64,000 nucleotides of DNA from Anderseniella sp963700895 (GCA_963700895.1 CAVOZI010000011.1:111157-175156), one strand, 5' to 3'. Positions 1 to 9,605 are shown, numbered from the stretch's first letter. Program-made: numbers and translations. The notes: generated from the letters alone by a model not told the origin.

Positions 1-197
1 TTGCGCAGGATGGTGAACAGCCAGGCGCGCAGGTTGGTGCCCTCCTGGAACGAAGAAAAGTTCGCCCATGCCTTGACCATGGTTTCCTGCACAAGGTCGT
101 CGGCTCGGGTGGCGTTGCCGCACAACGAATAGGCAAAGGCGCGCAGCGAAGGAATGTTGCCGATCAGGCCATCGCGCAGTTCCTGGGATACTGCCAT
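1..197 (-). CDS. ecfG: EcfG-type general stress response sigma factor (5' part only)
   Basis: Only the first ~65 residues are in the window; the gene runs off the left edge. The visible part has the sigma-70 region 2 pattern of ECF sigma factors, including DDLVQETMVKAW and NLRAWLFTILR. In alphaproteobacteria this type (EcfG/RpoE4/SigT) directs RNA polymerase to GGAAC-N16/17-CGTT promoters during general stress and is held inactive by NepR. The ATG at 195-197 lies two bases after the stop of the NepR gene, so the two are translationally coupled. EcfG identity rests mainly on the nepR neighbour and on EcfG-like promoters nearby. Region 4 cannot be seen. Confidence 0.88.
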   Translation of the reverse strand, partial: MAVSQELRDGLIGNIPSLRAFAYSLCGNATRADDLVQETMVKAWANFSSFQEGTNLRAWLFTILR

Positions 198-199
198 GG

Positions 200-397
200 T
201 CAACCCTTCCCGTCCTGCTGCTCAAGCTGGCGCAGCAGTTCGGCGAACCGGTCGGGAACGGGTTCAGAGGCAACTTCGTCGTACAGTTTTCTCAGCTGCC
301 GTCCAATCGCTTCCTCGACCACCGGATCGGGTCCGTGCCCATGGTGTCCGCCGGTCGGCATGCCGGCGCCAGGGGACGAATGGGGGGGCTTTTTCAT
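200..397 (-). CDS. nepR: NepR-like anti-sigma factor
   Basis: A 65-residue protein starting MKKPPHSS. Its C-terminal half carries the NepR core (IGRQLRKLYDEVASEPVPDR followed by FAELLRQLE), two predicted amphipathic helices that clamp sigma regions 2 and 4 in this family. The N-terminus is low complexity and rich in Gly, His and Pro. An in-frame ATG 21 codons further upstream (460) is possible, but 60-65 residues is the normal NepR size. It lies immediately 5' of the sigma factor with a two-base gap. In the known pathway, phosphorylated PhyR pulls NepR off EcfG; no phyR gene is in the window, so it may lie left of the edge. Confidence 0.88.
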   Translation of the reverse strand: MKKPPHSSPGAGMPTGGHHGHGPDPVVEEAIGRQLRKLYDEVASEPVPDRFAELLRQLEQQDGKG

Positions 398-475
398 CAA
401 TTCACCACACGATGCGGCAGCGCCGCCATCTATCTTGCACAAACCGCCGATGCAAGGCACCGGCGGTCAACCCTG

Positions 476-604
476 TCATGCTGCATAGAACCACAAAGCA
501 CCGCCCAGCGATACAACGGCCAGCAGCAGGCCGAACAACAGGGCGTGGCGTGCTGGCGCATTTTCGGTCGCTGCGCGGGCTTCTTCTGTCGTGAGCTTGG
601 TCAT
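476..604 (-). CDS. Small single-pass membrane protein upstream of nepR
   Basis: A 42-residue ORF starting MTKLTTEEARA, with one C-terminal transmembrane helix (roughly residues 20-40, HALLFGLLLAVVSLGGALWF). A Shine-Dalgarno-like GCGAGG sits about 7 bases before the ATG at 604; an earlier in-frame ATG at 658 would overlap the EcfG promoter match. The gene begins about 44 bases downstream of that promoter and is followed after 78 bases by nepR, so it is probably the first gene of the stress operon. I do not recognise the family. Its position suggests a role in or co-regulation with the general stress response; this is inference. Confidence 0.6.
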   Translation of the reverse strand: MTKLTTEEARAATENAPARHALLFGLLLAVVSLGGALWFYAA

Positions 605-647
605 GGTGTACCTCGCTTTCTGCCAGTGTTCAGGACTTGTGACGGTC

Positions 648-672
648 AACGCCGCCAACAGCCGATGGTTCC
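648..672 (-). promoter_or_regulatory. EcfG-type promoter upstream of the small protein-nepR-ecfG genes
   Basis: On the minus strand GGAAC (668-672) is followed by a 16-base spacer and CGTT (648-651), which matches the GGAAC-N16/17-CGTT consensus of EcfG sigma factors. It reads toward the small membrane gene, nepR and ecfG, which implies positive autoregulation. The match is exact in both boxes, but no transcript evidence is available here. Confidence 0.7.
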
Positions 673-760
673 ACCCGCAACGGTCTGCCGGAAGTCACAG
701 AACAGGTGAACGGAGCATCCTTCGGGCCACATGTGCACCGCAACAACAGCTGGCGGGGCA

Positions 761-2731
761 CTACAATGTCAGGGGAAGCCTTGCTTCGAACAGCAGCCCT
801 TCCTCGCGCCAGGTAAAGCGGGTTTCGCCGTTGTACTGACGGGCCAGCAGCTTATCCAGCATGATGGTTCCGAATCCCCTGCGTTCCGGCTGGCTGCTGG
901 CGTTGGCGCAACCGGTTTCCGACCAGTTGAGCTGAAGCTCCATGTTGTCGGCCTGGCCGTCTGTCTGGGGCGTCACGGCAATGTCCAGCCTGACCTTGCC
1001 ACCATCCTGAACGAGCGCCCCATACCTTGCGGCGTTGTTGGCCAGTTCATGCAGGGCAAGTGCAATCATCTGGGCCTGCTGCGCGGTGACCAGCACTGGC
1101 GCGACCGAGACTGTCAGCCTGCCTTCCTCCTCCTCCGGCGAGAACGGCTTGAGCACCTTGTCGACCAGCAAATCGAGCCTGAGCGAGCCCCAGTTGGTGT
1201 CGAACAGGGCGTCCTGCGCCACGTTCAGCGCCCGCAGCCGGCTTTGCAGGTTGGCCTTGTAGTCGGGCACCGTATGCGACCGCGCAGCCGTCTGATCGGC
1301 AATGCTTGAAACGAGCTGCATGGTGTTGCGCACCCGGTGGGCCAGTTCGCGCACCAGGATATCGCGAGCCTGGGCGTTCTCCTTGGCGGCGCTTATGTCC
1401 TGCATCACGACGCTGGCGGTTTCGCCGCCAGCCTCGTTCTCGATGCGCTCACCAATCGACAGAAGCACCCAGTGCGGCTTGCCGGCAGCGTCGAGCAAGC
1501 GGCATTCGATAGCGCGAAAGCTGCGCCCCGGAGCAGCCACCTCGTCAAGCAGTTCAATGAGGACGGCATGATCGGCCGCATCAAAAAGGTCGACCAGCGG
1601 TTTGCCTTCGATCTCCTCGCGGGATTTGCCCGTCAACTGCAGCAGCTGGCCGTTCGACTTGATGGCGCGGGCGGTGCCTGTCTCGATCTCGACGTTGGCG
1701 GTGCCGGTACTTTCGAACAGCGAACGGTACGCCGCCTCGCGCACCGCCCTCGCATGTTCGGCCTGGTCCAGCCGCGACCCGACAAGGCGGTTCTCGGCCT
1801 GCAGTCGCGACTGCTCGCTGGCGCCCAGCGCAACCAGCGTCAGCAGTGCGCCCAGACCGAACACAAGCATCGAGGCCGCCGTGCTCGACCCACTGGAGCC
1901 AATTGCCACGATCGCGTCCCACTGCCGGTCACCCACATTGAGCCGGACCCGAACCAGATTGACGTCTTCCTCCACTCCGGGCGCCGCATAGATTTCCCGT
2001 CCCGACCCCACATCCTGCAAAGCGGCAAGAGAAACCTGTTCCGTCTGCCAGAGTGCGGCCAGCGCGGGCAGCGAGATCAGCGCCGCAACGGCGCCCGAGA
2101 AATGACCGGCCTCATCGTGCAGCGCCCGGCTGGCCACCGGCAGGTACATCAGGAAGCCGGTTTCATCCGGGCTCTGCACCAGCGGGAAGCTGTCGGACAC
2201 CGTAACCCGGTTTCCTTCACGCGCCCTGGTGATGGCGTCAGCGCTGGTGGCGTTGCTGGCCACATCGAGACCCAGCGCCGTCTCGTTGCCGGCATAAGGG
2301 TAAATCAGGTCGATGATGTAGTGATGCTTGCGCGGCTGAACGGCAGCTGTGCTGCCGCCGCGTTCAGTTACCTTGAATGGCCGGGACCGCAATTGCTGCT
2401 GGTGACGCACATAATCATGCAATTCATCCGGCTTCACGAACTGGACATGCTGGAGGGCGCGGACATAGTCCGGTTGGGCAAGCTGGACAGCAAACCCCTC
2501 GAACTCGGCGTCGCTGACGTCGCGCTGGATGGCAAAGAAGCCGCGCAGCGCGCGCAGGCTGCCCTCAACCAGCAGGGTCTGGTTGCGCAGTTCATCGACC
2601 ATGGCGCCAGCCTGGAAGCGGTCCGACTGGACACGCCGGCTTTCGACCACGCCAAAAGCGATGAAGCCGGCGACAGCCGACATCACCAGGCCGCTCAACA
2701 GGATGAGGATGGAAACGGTTTTTCGCGACAA
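761..2731 (-). CDS. CHASE-PAS HWE-family sensor histidine kinase
   Basis: A 656-residue membrane sensor kinase. In order: TM helix ~7-29; a periplasmic CHASE-like domain ~40-270 (RGFFAIQRDVSDAEF, then VRALQHVQFVKPDELHDY); a second TM ~278-303; a short coiled linker; one PAS domain ~335-450; and a catalytic region. The phosphoacceptor is His465 in ELAHRVRN. The N-box has His561 (ALHELANNAARYGAL), and a WxE motif occurs at Trp603-Glu605, the features that define HWE kinases. Such kinases phosphorylate PhyR-type regulators in the general stress response. The adjacent nepR-ecfG genes and an EcfG-type promoter 77 bases before the start support that role. The ligand of the CHASE domain is unknown. 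Confidence 0.85.
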   Translation of the reverse strand: MSRKTVSILILLSGLVMSAVAGFIAFGVVESRRVQSDRFQAGAMVDELRNQTLLVEGSLRALRGFFAIQRDVSDAEFEGFAVQLAQPDYVRALQHVQFVKPDELHDYVRHQQQLRSRPFKVTERGGSTAAVQPRKHHYIIDLIYPYAGNETALGLDVASNATSADAITRAREGNRVTVSDSFPLVQSPDETGFLMYLPVASRALHDEAGHFSGAVAALISLPALAALWQTEQVSLAALQDVGSGREIYAAPGVEEDVNLVRVRLNVGDRQWDAIVAIGSSGSSTAASMLVFGLGALLTLVALGASEQSRLQAENRLVGSRLDQAEHARAVREAAYRSLFESTGTANVEIETGTARAIKSNGQLLQLTGKSREEIEGKPLVDLFDAADHAVLIELLDEVAAPGRSFRAIECRLLDAAGKPHWVLLSIGERIENEAGGETASVVMQDISAAKENAQARDILVRELAHRVRNTMQLVSSIADQTAARSHTVPDYKANLQSRLRALNVAQDALFDTNWGSLRLDLLVDKVLKPFSPEEEEGRLTVSVAPVLVTAQQAQMIALALHELANNAARYGALVQDGGKVRLDIAVTPQTDGQADNMELQLNWSETGCANASSQPERRGFGTIMLDKLLARQYNGETRFTWREEGLLFEARLPLTL

Positions 2732-2807
2732 GCCGGCCTCTACGTGTTGCAGGCAAATATACCAACGGGTCCGCGGCCTCGCCCGTCAGCCGGAGTTTGC
2801 CACAGGC

Positions 2808-2833
2808 AACGGTCCACGCCCATGCCAGGTTCC
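2808..2833 (-). promoter_or_regulatory. EcfG-type promoter upstream of the histidine kinase
   Basis: On the minus strand GGAAC (2829-2833), a 17-base spacer and CGTT (2808-2811) match the EcfG consensus. The -10 box is about 77 bases from the kinase ATG. Together with the second match at 648-672 this suggests that kinase, anti-sigma factor and sigma factor form one feedback regulon. Confidence 0.65.
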
Positions 2834-2944
2834 TGAACATAAAAACTTGCCGCCGGTATGCAACCAATTCCGGCACCGTTCATTTTTTCGGTACAGCGGC
2901 CGAAGCCCTCTGTTCCCTCCCCGCATCGCCGCTGCCGACTTCAA

Positions 2945-2978
2945 CCCCCTGGCCTTCCCGGCCGGGGGATCATTTTTT
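2945..2978 (+). terminator. Terminator-like hairpin without an obvious upstream gene
   Basis: CCCCC-T-GGCC pairs with GGCC-GGGGG (2945-2968) around a TTCCC loop, and six T residues follow four bases later (2973-2978). This has the form of an intrinsic terminator reading to the right, yet no plus-strand gene precedes it. It may insulate the glycine cleavage operon from spurious transcription, end a small RNA, or be chance. Confidence 0.35.
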
Positions 2979-3007
2979 GGGCTGCCCCGATTGTGATCCG
3001 GGTGCGA

Positions 3008-3036
3008 TTGACGAACCGGGCGCCAGTTGGCACAGT
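3008..3036 (+). promoter_or_regulatory. Possible promoter of the gcv operon
   Basis: TTGACG (3008-3013) and CACAGT (3031-3036) are separated by 17 bases and sit ~20 bases before the riboswitch. The -35 box is good, the -10 box poor. The position is right for a leader transcript that contains the whole aptamer pair. Confidence 0.35.
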
Positions 3037-3057
3037 GCCCGGCATTCGCATGCCACG

Positions 3058-3240
3058 ATGCGGGAGAGATCAGGCTTCGCGCCTGGCGCCGAAGGAGCAA
3101 CCGCCCCGGAAACTCTCAGGCAAAAGGACCGCTTCGTGGAACATCTCTGGAGAGCAGCGGCGCTAATGCCGCTCACCGAAGGGCGTAAGCAGGCCTTCAG
3201 TCAAGGCAGGCGAAATCTCTCAGGTCGTTGACAGAGGGGG
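3058..3240 (+). ncRNA. Tandem glycine riboswitch
   Basis: Two consecutive glycine aptamers lie in the leader of gcvT. The first (about 3058-3134) shows CGGGAGAG, then CGCCGAAGGAGCAA and AACTCTCAGGCAAAAGGAC. The second (about 3140-3240) shows CTCTGGAGAG, then CACCGAAGGGCGTAAGC and GAAATCTCTCAGGTC, and closes with GACAGAGGGGG. These are the hallmark conserved segments of the glycine riboswitch, which binds glycine, often cooperatively across two aptamers, and turns on glycine cleavage genes. The 67 bases between aptamer 2 and the chosen gcvT start contain the ribosome binding site GGGGAG but no clear terminator hairpin, so control may act on translation. That last point is inference. Confidence 0.95.
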
Positions 3241-3307
3241 CAAGTGTATCCGGTTTTCCGCCGGCTGCACTGCCACCTTTGGAATGACGGCTTGGGGAGA
3301 CAGGCGC

Positions 3308-4441
3308 TTGAACGATCAGCAACCGGACACCCTGGAGAAGACACCGCTATGCGCGGTCCACGAAGCGCTCGGCGCGCGCATGGTGCCGTTCGCCGGCTAC
3401 CTGATGCCGGTGCAATACCCCACCGGCATCATCGCCGAGCACAATCATGCCCGCCAGAAAGCCGGACTGTTCGACGTCTCGCACATGGGTCAGGCGTGGT
3501 TGAAGGGGCCGGATTTCGAAACCACGGCGCGCGCGCTGGAGGCGCTGGTTCCAGCCGCCATCGTCTCGCTCGAGCCGGGCCGGCAACGTTATTCGCAACT
3601 GCTGAACGGCGAGGGCGGGTGCATCGACGACCTGATGATTGCGCGCCCGGCCCGAAAGGACATGCAGAACGGGCTTTTTCTTGTGGTCAATGCATCGCGC
3701 AAGCACATCGACTTTGCGCATCTGCGAAATCACCTGGCCGATGGTATCAAGCTGGAGGAACTGCCGCAGCTGGCGTTGCTGGCGCTGCAGGGTCCGCGTG
3801 CCGAGGCGGTACTCGAGGCGCTGGCGCCAGGCGTCGCTGCGCTTGAGTTCATGGAGGGTGCGCCGTTCACGTTCGAGGGCGACAGCATATACGTCACGCG
3901 GTCGGGCTATACCGGCGAGGACGGGTACGAGATATCCGTGCCGGCGGCCAGGGCCGAAGCCCTGTGGAACGCGCTGACTGCCCATGAAGAGGTCATGCCA
4001 ATCGGACTTGGGGCACGCGATTCACTGCGGCTGGAGGCGGGGCTGTCGCTTTACGGACACGAACTGGACGAAACCGTATCGCCGGTGGAGGCGTCGCTGC
4101 TGTGGTCGATCCCGAAACACCGGCGCGAGCAGGGTGGCTTTCCCGGTGCTGCCCGGATTCAGCGTGAAATCGCCGAAGGCCCTTCCCGCAAGATTGTGGG
4201 CATCAAGCCGGAAGGCCGGGCGCCAGCGCGGGAAGGCACCTTGATCATGGCGGACGGCAACGAGGTGGGCGTGATCACCTCCGGCGGCTTCGGACCAACC
4301 GTTGGCGGTCCGGTGGCGCTGGGCTTCGTGCCGCCGGCGCTGGCGAAACCCGGCTCGAGGCTCGACCTTATGGTGCGTGGCAAGGCCTTGCCCGCAGAAG
4401 TGGTCAAGCTGCCGTTCGTGCAGAAATCATTCAAGAAGTAA
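3308..4441 (+). CDS. gcvT: Glycine cleavage system T protein (aminomethyltransferase)
   Basis: Tetrahydrofolate-dependent aminomethyltransferase: it moves the methylene group from aminomethyl-lipoyl GcvH to THF and releases ammonia. About 377 residues, family-typical, with the GcvT fold throughout (ARMVPFAGYLMPVQY near the N-terminus, GYTGEDGYEI in the middle, GLGARDSLRLEAGL and a C-terminal barrel domain). I place the start at TTG 3308 because GGGGAGA ends 8 bases before it and the protein then begins MNDQQPDTLEKTPL; an upstream in-frame ATG at 3284 has no good ribosome binding site and would add eight residues. First gene of gcvT-H-P, under the glycine riboswitch. Confidence 0.95.
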   Translation: MNDQQPDTLEKTPLCAVHEALGARMVPFAGYLMPVQYPTGIIAEHNHARQKAGLFDVSHMGQAWLKGPDFETTARALEALVPAAIVSLEPGRQRYSQLLNGEGGCIDDLMIARPARKDMQNGLFLVVNASRKHIDFAHLRNHLADGIKLEELPQLALLALQGPRAEAVLEALAPGVAALEFMEGAPFTFEGDSIYVTRSGYTGEDGYEISVPAARAEALWNALTAHEEVMPIGLGARDSLRLEAGLSLYGHELDETVSPVEASLLWSIPKHRREQGGFPGAARIQREIAEGPSRKIVGIKPEGRAPAREGTLIMADGNEVGVITSGGFGPTVGGPVALGFVPPALAKPGSRLDLMVRGKALPAEVVKLPFVQKSFKK

Positions 4442-4475
4442 CCAAACCAAAAAATGCAAATCTGGAGGACTTAAC

Positions 4476-4853
4476 ATGGCGACAATGAAATTTTCCAAGG
4501 AGCACGAGTGGATCCGCGTCGAGGGTGACGTGGCCACCATCGGCATCACGCAACACGCGGCGGAACAGCTTGGCGACCTGGTGTTCGTGGAACTGCCGGA
4601 CGTTGGCAAGACGGTAGCGCCCGGCGACGAGGCCGCCGTGGTAGAATCGGTGAAAGCGGCTAGCGAAGTCTATGCCCCCGTTTCCGGCGAAGTGATCGAG
4701 GTTAACTCGGTGCTGGCGGACGAGCCGGGCAAGGTCAACGAGGCGCCGGAAGGCGATGGCTGGTTCATGAAGCTGAAGCTGTCGGATGCCTCGGAACTGG
4801 ACGGGCTGATGGACGAGGCCGCCTACCAGGCGTTCGTCGAGGAGCAGGGCTGA
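4476..4853 (+). CDS. gcvH: Glycine cleavage system H protein
   Basis: A 125-residue lipoyl carrier that shuttles the aminomethyl intermediate between the P, T and L proteins. Lys60 in VVESVKAASEVYAPVSG is the lipoylation site. The start ATG at 4476 has a strong TGGAGGA ribosome binding site, 34 bases after the gcvT stop. The length is family-normal. Co-transcribed with gcvT and gcvP. Confidence 0.97.
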   Translation: MATMKFSKEHEWIRVEGDVATIGITQHAAEQLGDLVFVELPDVGKTVAPGDEAAVVESVKAASEVYAPVSGEVIEVNSVLADEPGKVNEAPEGDGWFMKLKLSDASELDGLMDEAAYQAFVEEQG

Positions 4854-4903
4854 TCCCCTTGCCCCCGCCTCGCCCCGAAACGATCACCATGAAAGCGTAA
4901 ACA

Positions 4904-7810
4904 ATGGCTGACAATCGCCCCCGTCTGACCGACCTGCAAGCCGGTGCCAACTTCATTCCCCGTCACATCGGCCCGCGTGAATCCGAGATTTCGGACATGC
5001 TGAAGACGGTTGACGCCTCCTCTCTCGATGATCTGATCTCCAAGGTCGTACCGAAGAAAATACACTCGGATCGGGCTCTGGAATTGCCTGTTCCACTGTC
5101 GGAGCGCAACGCGCTGTCGGACTTGCGCAAGATTGCAAGCCGCAACCGCATCTACACCTCGATGATCGGCATGGGCTATTATGGCTGCGTGACGCCGAAG
5201 GTCATCCTGCGCAACATCCTGGAGAATCCCGGCTGGTATACGGCCTATACGCCCTACCAGGCAGAGGTGAGCCAGGGCCGGCTTGAAGCACTGCTCAACT
5301 TCCAGCAGATGGTGGTGGACCTCACTGGCCTTGAACTGGCCAGCGCCTCGCTGCTGGACGAAGGCACGGCGGCGGCTGAGGCCATGGCCATGGCGCACCG
5401 GGTTTCTAAATCCGGGCGCGATGCGTTCTTCGTCGATGCCGACACCCACCCGCAGACCATCGCGGTGCTGGAAACGAGGGCGCGCGGCTTCGGCTTCGAA
5501 CTGGTGATCGGGGATCCCGCAACCGACCTGAAGCCGGGCGAGGTGTTTGCCGCCCTGCTGTCCTATCCCGGTTCGTCAGGCCAGGTGCGCGACCACAGCA
5601 AGATGATCGCTGCGCTGAAAGAGGCGGGCGCGCTGTCGATCATGGCCACTGACCTACTGGCGCTGGCCATGCTGACGCCGCCGGGCGAGCTTGGCGCCGA
5701 CATTGCCGTGGGCTCGGCCCAGCGCTTCGGCGTGCCGATGGGTTATGGCGGCCCGCATGCGGCCTTCTTCGCCACCCGCGACGAGTTCAAGCGGGCGATG
5801 CCGGGCCGCGTCATCGGGGTGTCGGTGGATGCGGAAGGCCGGCCAGCGCTGCGCATGGCGCTGCAGACCCGCGAACAGCATATCCGGCGCGAGAAGGCCA
5901 CCAGCAACATCTGCACAGCGCAGGTGCTGCTGGCGGTGATTGCCGGCATGTTTGCCGTCTACCAGGGGCCGAAGGGCATCGCCAAGATTGCCGCCCGCGC
6001 CCACCGATTTGCCGAGATCACCGCGCACGCCCTGAAGAAATGGGGGTACGAAGTCACCACCGATGCCTTCTTCGACACCATTACCGTGCGCGCCCCGGCC
6101 CGCGCCTACGCGCTGGTGGCGAAGGCGCGCGAGCAGCGCATCAACCTGCGCCATGTGGACGCCGACCATATCGGCATCTCGTTCGACGAGACCACGCGGC
6201 GCTCGGAGGTCGAGAAGCTGCTCAGCTGCTTCAGGACCAACGGGCTGGCGGGCTGGAGTCTCGACCAGATCGACGAGGAACTGAGCGAATGCATCCCGGC
6301 CGGGCTGCGGCGCACGTCCGGGTACCTCACCCACCCGGTGTTCAACATGTACCGGTCGGAGACGCGGATGCTGCGCTATCTGCGGCACCTGCAGTCGAAG
6401 GACATTGCGCTCGACCGCTCGATGATCCCGCTGGGTTCGTGCACCATGAAGCTCAACGCCACCACCGAGATGATTCCGGTGACCTGGCCGGAGTTCGCCA
6501 ACATGCACCCGTTCTGCCCGCTGGAGCAGGCGCAGGGCTATCAGCAGCTGTTCGAGGAACTGGAAAGCTGGCTGGCCGAGATCACCGGCTTCGACGCCGT
6601 CTCCCTGCAGCCCAATGCCGGCAGCCAGGGTGAGTATGCAGGCCTCATGACCATCCGCGCCTTCCACGAGGCCAACGGTGACAGCCACCGCGACGTGTGC
6701 CTGATCCCGTCGTCGGCCCATGGCACCAATCCGGCGTCTGCCGTGATGGCGGGGCTGAAGGTGGTGGTGGTCAAGTGCGATGACCATGGCAACGTGGACG
6801 TGGACGACCTGACGGCGAAAGCGGACGCCCACAAGGACAATCTGGCGGCGTTGATGGTCACCTACCCGTCCACCCACGGAGTGTTCGAGGAAGCCATCAA
6901 GGACATCTGCCGGGTGATCCATGACCATGGCGGGCAGGTCTATCTGGACGGGGCCAACCTCAATGCGCTGGTGGGCCTCGTCCGCCCGGCCGAGATCGGG
7001 GCGGACGTGTGCCACATGAACCTGCACAAGACCTTCTGCATTCCCCATGGCGGCGGCGGGCCCGGCGTAGGGCCCATCGGCGTGAAGGCGCATCTTGCAC
7101 GGTTCCTGCCCGGCCATGACGTGGTCGAGGGCGTCAACCCTGCCGCCCACGGCTTGCCCACCATCGGCCAGGTGTCGGCAGCGCCCTGGGGCTCGGCCTC
7201 GATCCTGCCGATCTCGTGGGCCTACATCGCCATGATGGGTGCGCAAGGCCTGACCCGGGCGACGCAGGTGGCCATTCTCAACGCCAACTACATTGCGCGC
7301 CGGCTCGGCAAGCATTTCCCGATCGTCTACTCCGGGCCGGGCGGCTACGTGGCGCACGAGTGCATCATCGACATGCGCGAGGTGAAGGAGAAGACCGGCA
7401 TTGGCGTGGAGGACGTGGCCAAGCGGCTGGTGGACTATGGCTTCCACGCGCCGACGATGAGCTGGCCGGTGCCGGAAACGCTGATGATCGAGCCGACCGA
7501 GTCCGAGTGCCAGCAGGAGATCGACCGGTTCTGCGATGCGATGATCCAGATCCGCGCCGAGATTGCCGAGGTGGAACAGGGCAAGGCCGACAAGGTCAAC
7601 AACGTGCTGCGCAATGCGCCGCACACCCACCGCGCGCTGCTCGAGGACTGGACACGGCCTTACTCGCGCGAGCAGGCGTACTTCCCGCTGCACACCCAGC
7701 GCGACGACAAGTACTGGCCGCCGGTGGCGCGCGTCGACAACGTATACGGAGACCGGCACGTGGTGTGCACCTGCCCGCCGCTGGAGGCCTATGCGGAGGC
7801 CGCAGAGTAA
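4904..7810 (+). CDS. gcvP: Glycine dehydrogenase (decarboxylating), P protein
   Basis: PLP-dependent decarboxylase of the glycine cleavage system: it releases CO2 from glycine and passes the aminomethyl group to lipoyl-GcvH. At 968 residues it is the single-chain form, with the N-terminal half (FIPRHIGPRESE onward) and the C-terminal half fused. The PLP lysine is Lys709 in HMNLHKTFCIPHGGGGPG. It lies 50 bases after gcvH. A tiny ATG-AAA-GCG-TAA frame (4889-4900) ends three bases before the start. No L protein gene is present; lipoamide dehydrogenase is normally shared with other complexes. Confidence 0.97.
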   Translation: MADNRPRLTDLQAGANFIPRHIGPRESEISDMLKTVDASSLDDLISKVVPKKIHSDRALELPVPLSERNALSDLRKIASRNRIYTSMIGMGYYGCVTPKVILRNILENPGWYTAYTPYQAEVSQGRLEALLNFQQMVVDLTGLELASASLLDEGTAAAEAMAMAHRVSKSGRDAFFVDADTHPQTIAVLETRARGFGFELVIGDPATDLKPGEVFAALLSYPGSSGQVRDHSKMIAALKEAGALSIMATDLLALAMLTPPGELGADIAVGSAQRFGVPMGYGGPHAAFFATRDEFKRAMPGRVIGVSVDAEGRPALRMALQTREQHIRREKATSNICTAQVLLAVIAGMFAVYQGPKGIAKIAARAHRFAEITAHALKKWGYEVTTDAFFDTITVRAPARAYALVAKAREQRINLRHVDADHIGISFDETTRRSEVEKLLSCFRTNGLAGWSLDQIDEELSECIPAGLRRTSGYLTHPVFNMYRSETRMLRYLRHLQSKDIALDRSMIPLGSCTMKLNATTEMIPVTWPEFANMHPFCPLEQAQGYQQLFEELESWLAEITGFDAVSLQPNAGSQGEYAGLMTIRAFHEANGDSHRDVCLIPSSAHGTNPASAVMAGLKVVVVKCDDHGNVDVDDLTAKADAHKDNLAALMVTYPSTHGVFEEAIKDICRVIHDHGGQVYLDGANLNALVGLVRPAEIGADVCHMNLHKTFCIPHGGGGPGVGPIGVKAHLARFLPGHDVVEGVNPAAHGLPTIGQVSAAPWGSASILPISWAYIAMMGAQGLTRATQVAILNANYIARRLGKHFPIVYSGPGGYVAHECIIDMREVKEKTGIGVEDVAKRLVDYGFHAPTMSWPVPETLMIEPTESECQQEIDRFCDAMIQIRAEIAEVEQGKADKVNNVLRNAPHTHRALLEDWTRPYSREQAYFPLHTQRDDKYWPPVARVDNVYGDRHVVCTCPPLEAYAEAAE

Positions 7811-7813
7811 GGA

Positions 7814-9008
<1,195 letters not shown>

Positions 9009-9016
<8 letters not shown>

Positions 9017-9605
9017 TCCGCTTGAGCCACTTCCACGTCGCCGGGAAGACGATGGCCGCAAGCACCAGCTTGGCGATATCGCCGGGGATGAATGGCAGGA
9101 GGCCGAACTGCACGGCCTTCTCGACGCCGATCAGCGCCGACAGCCAGCCGAGGCCGAGTGCATACATCGCCACCGTGCCTGCCAGCATGGCGAGGCCCAT
9201 GGTCAGCACGGTGCGGTCAAGGCCACGTTCAGCCAGCCAGCCGGTGATGCCGGCGGCAACCACGAAGCCTGCAAGATAACCGCCGGTGGGACCTGCCATG
9301 TATGCAAGGCCAAGGCCCTTCTCCGGCGTACCGGCAAACACCGGCAGACCCATCGCACCTTCCAGCAGGTAGAGCGCGACGGTGGCCATGCCAAGCCGCC
9401 AGCCGAAGGCAGCACCGATACCCAGCACCACGAAGGTCTGCATGGTCATCGGCACAGGCCAGAACGGCACCTGAACCTTGGCCGACGCCCACAGCAACAG
9501 CGAACCTGCAATGGCCAGAAGCACGTTCTGGACAATGGTAAGGCCGCCGTACCTGCCCAGCACGGTCTGGGTGAGCGTTGGCATGGAAGCGTTGGCGGTG
9601 TGCAT
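9009..9605 (-). CDS. bioY: Biotin transporter substrate-binding subunit BioY
   Basis: A 198-residue integral membrane protein with about six hydrophobic segments, matching BioY S-components of biotin ECF transporters (PFWPVPMTMQTFVVLGIGAA, AYMAGPTGGYLAGF). The start ATG at 9605 has AGGGG 8 bases upstream. No bioM/bioN ATPase or permease is adjacent; solitary BioY proteins are known to work alone in some bacteria. I found no clear BioR box (TTATMTATAA type) in the upstream region, but an inverted repeat at 9647-9677 is a candidate operator. Probably co-transcribed with the downstream thiolase. Confidence 0.93.

Noticed and set aside
4889..4900. ATG-AAA-GCG-TAA mini-ORF before gcvP
   Set aside because: Three codons only; likely chance, although it is close to the gcvP start.
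5654..7759. 701-codon open frame on the minus strand across gcvP
   Set aside because: Antisense shadow of a strong, motif-complete gcvP; high GC codon bias keeps the opposite frame open.
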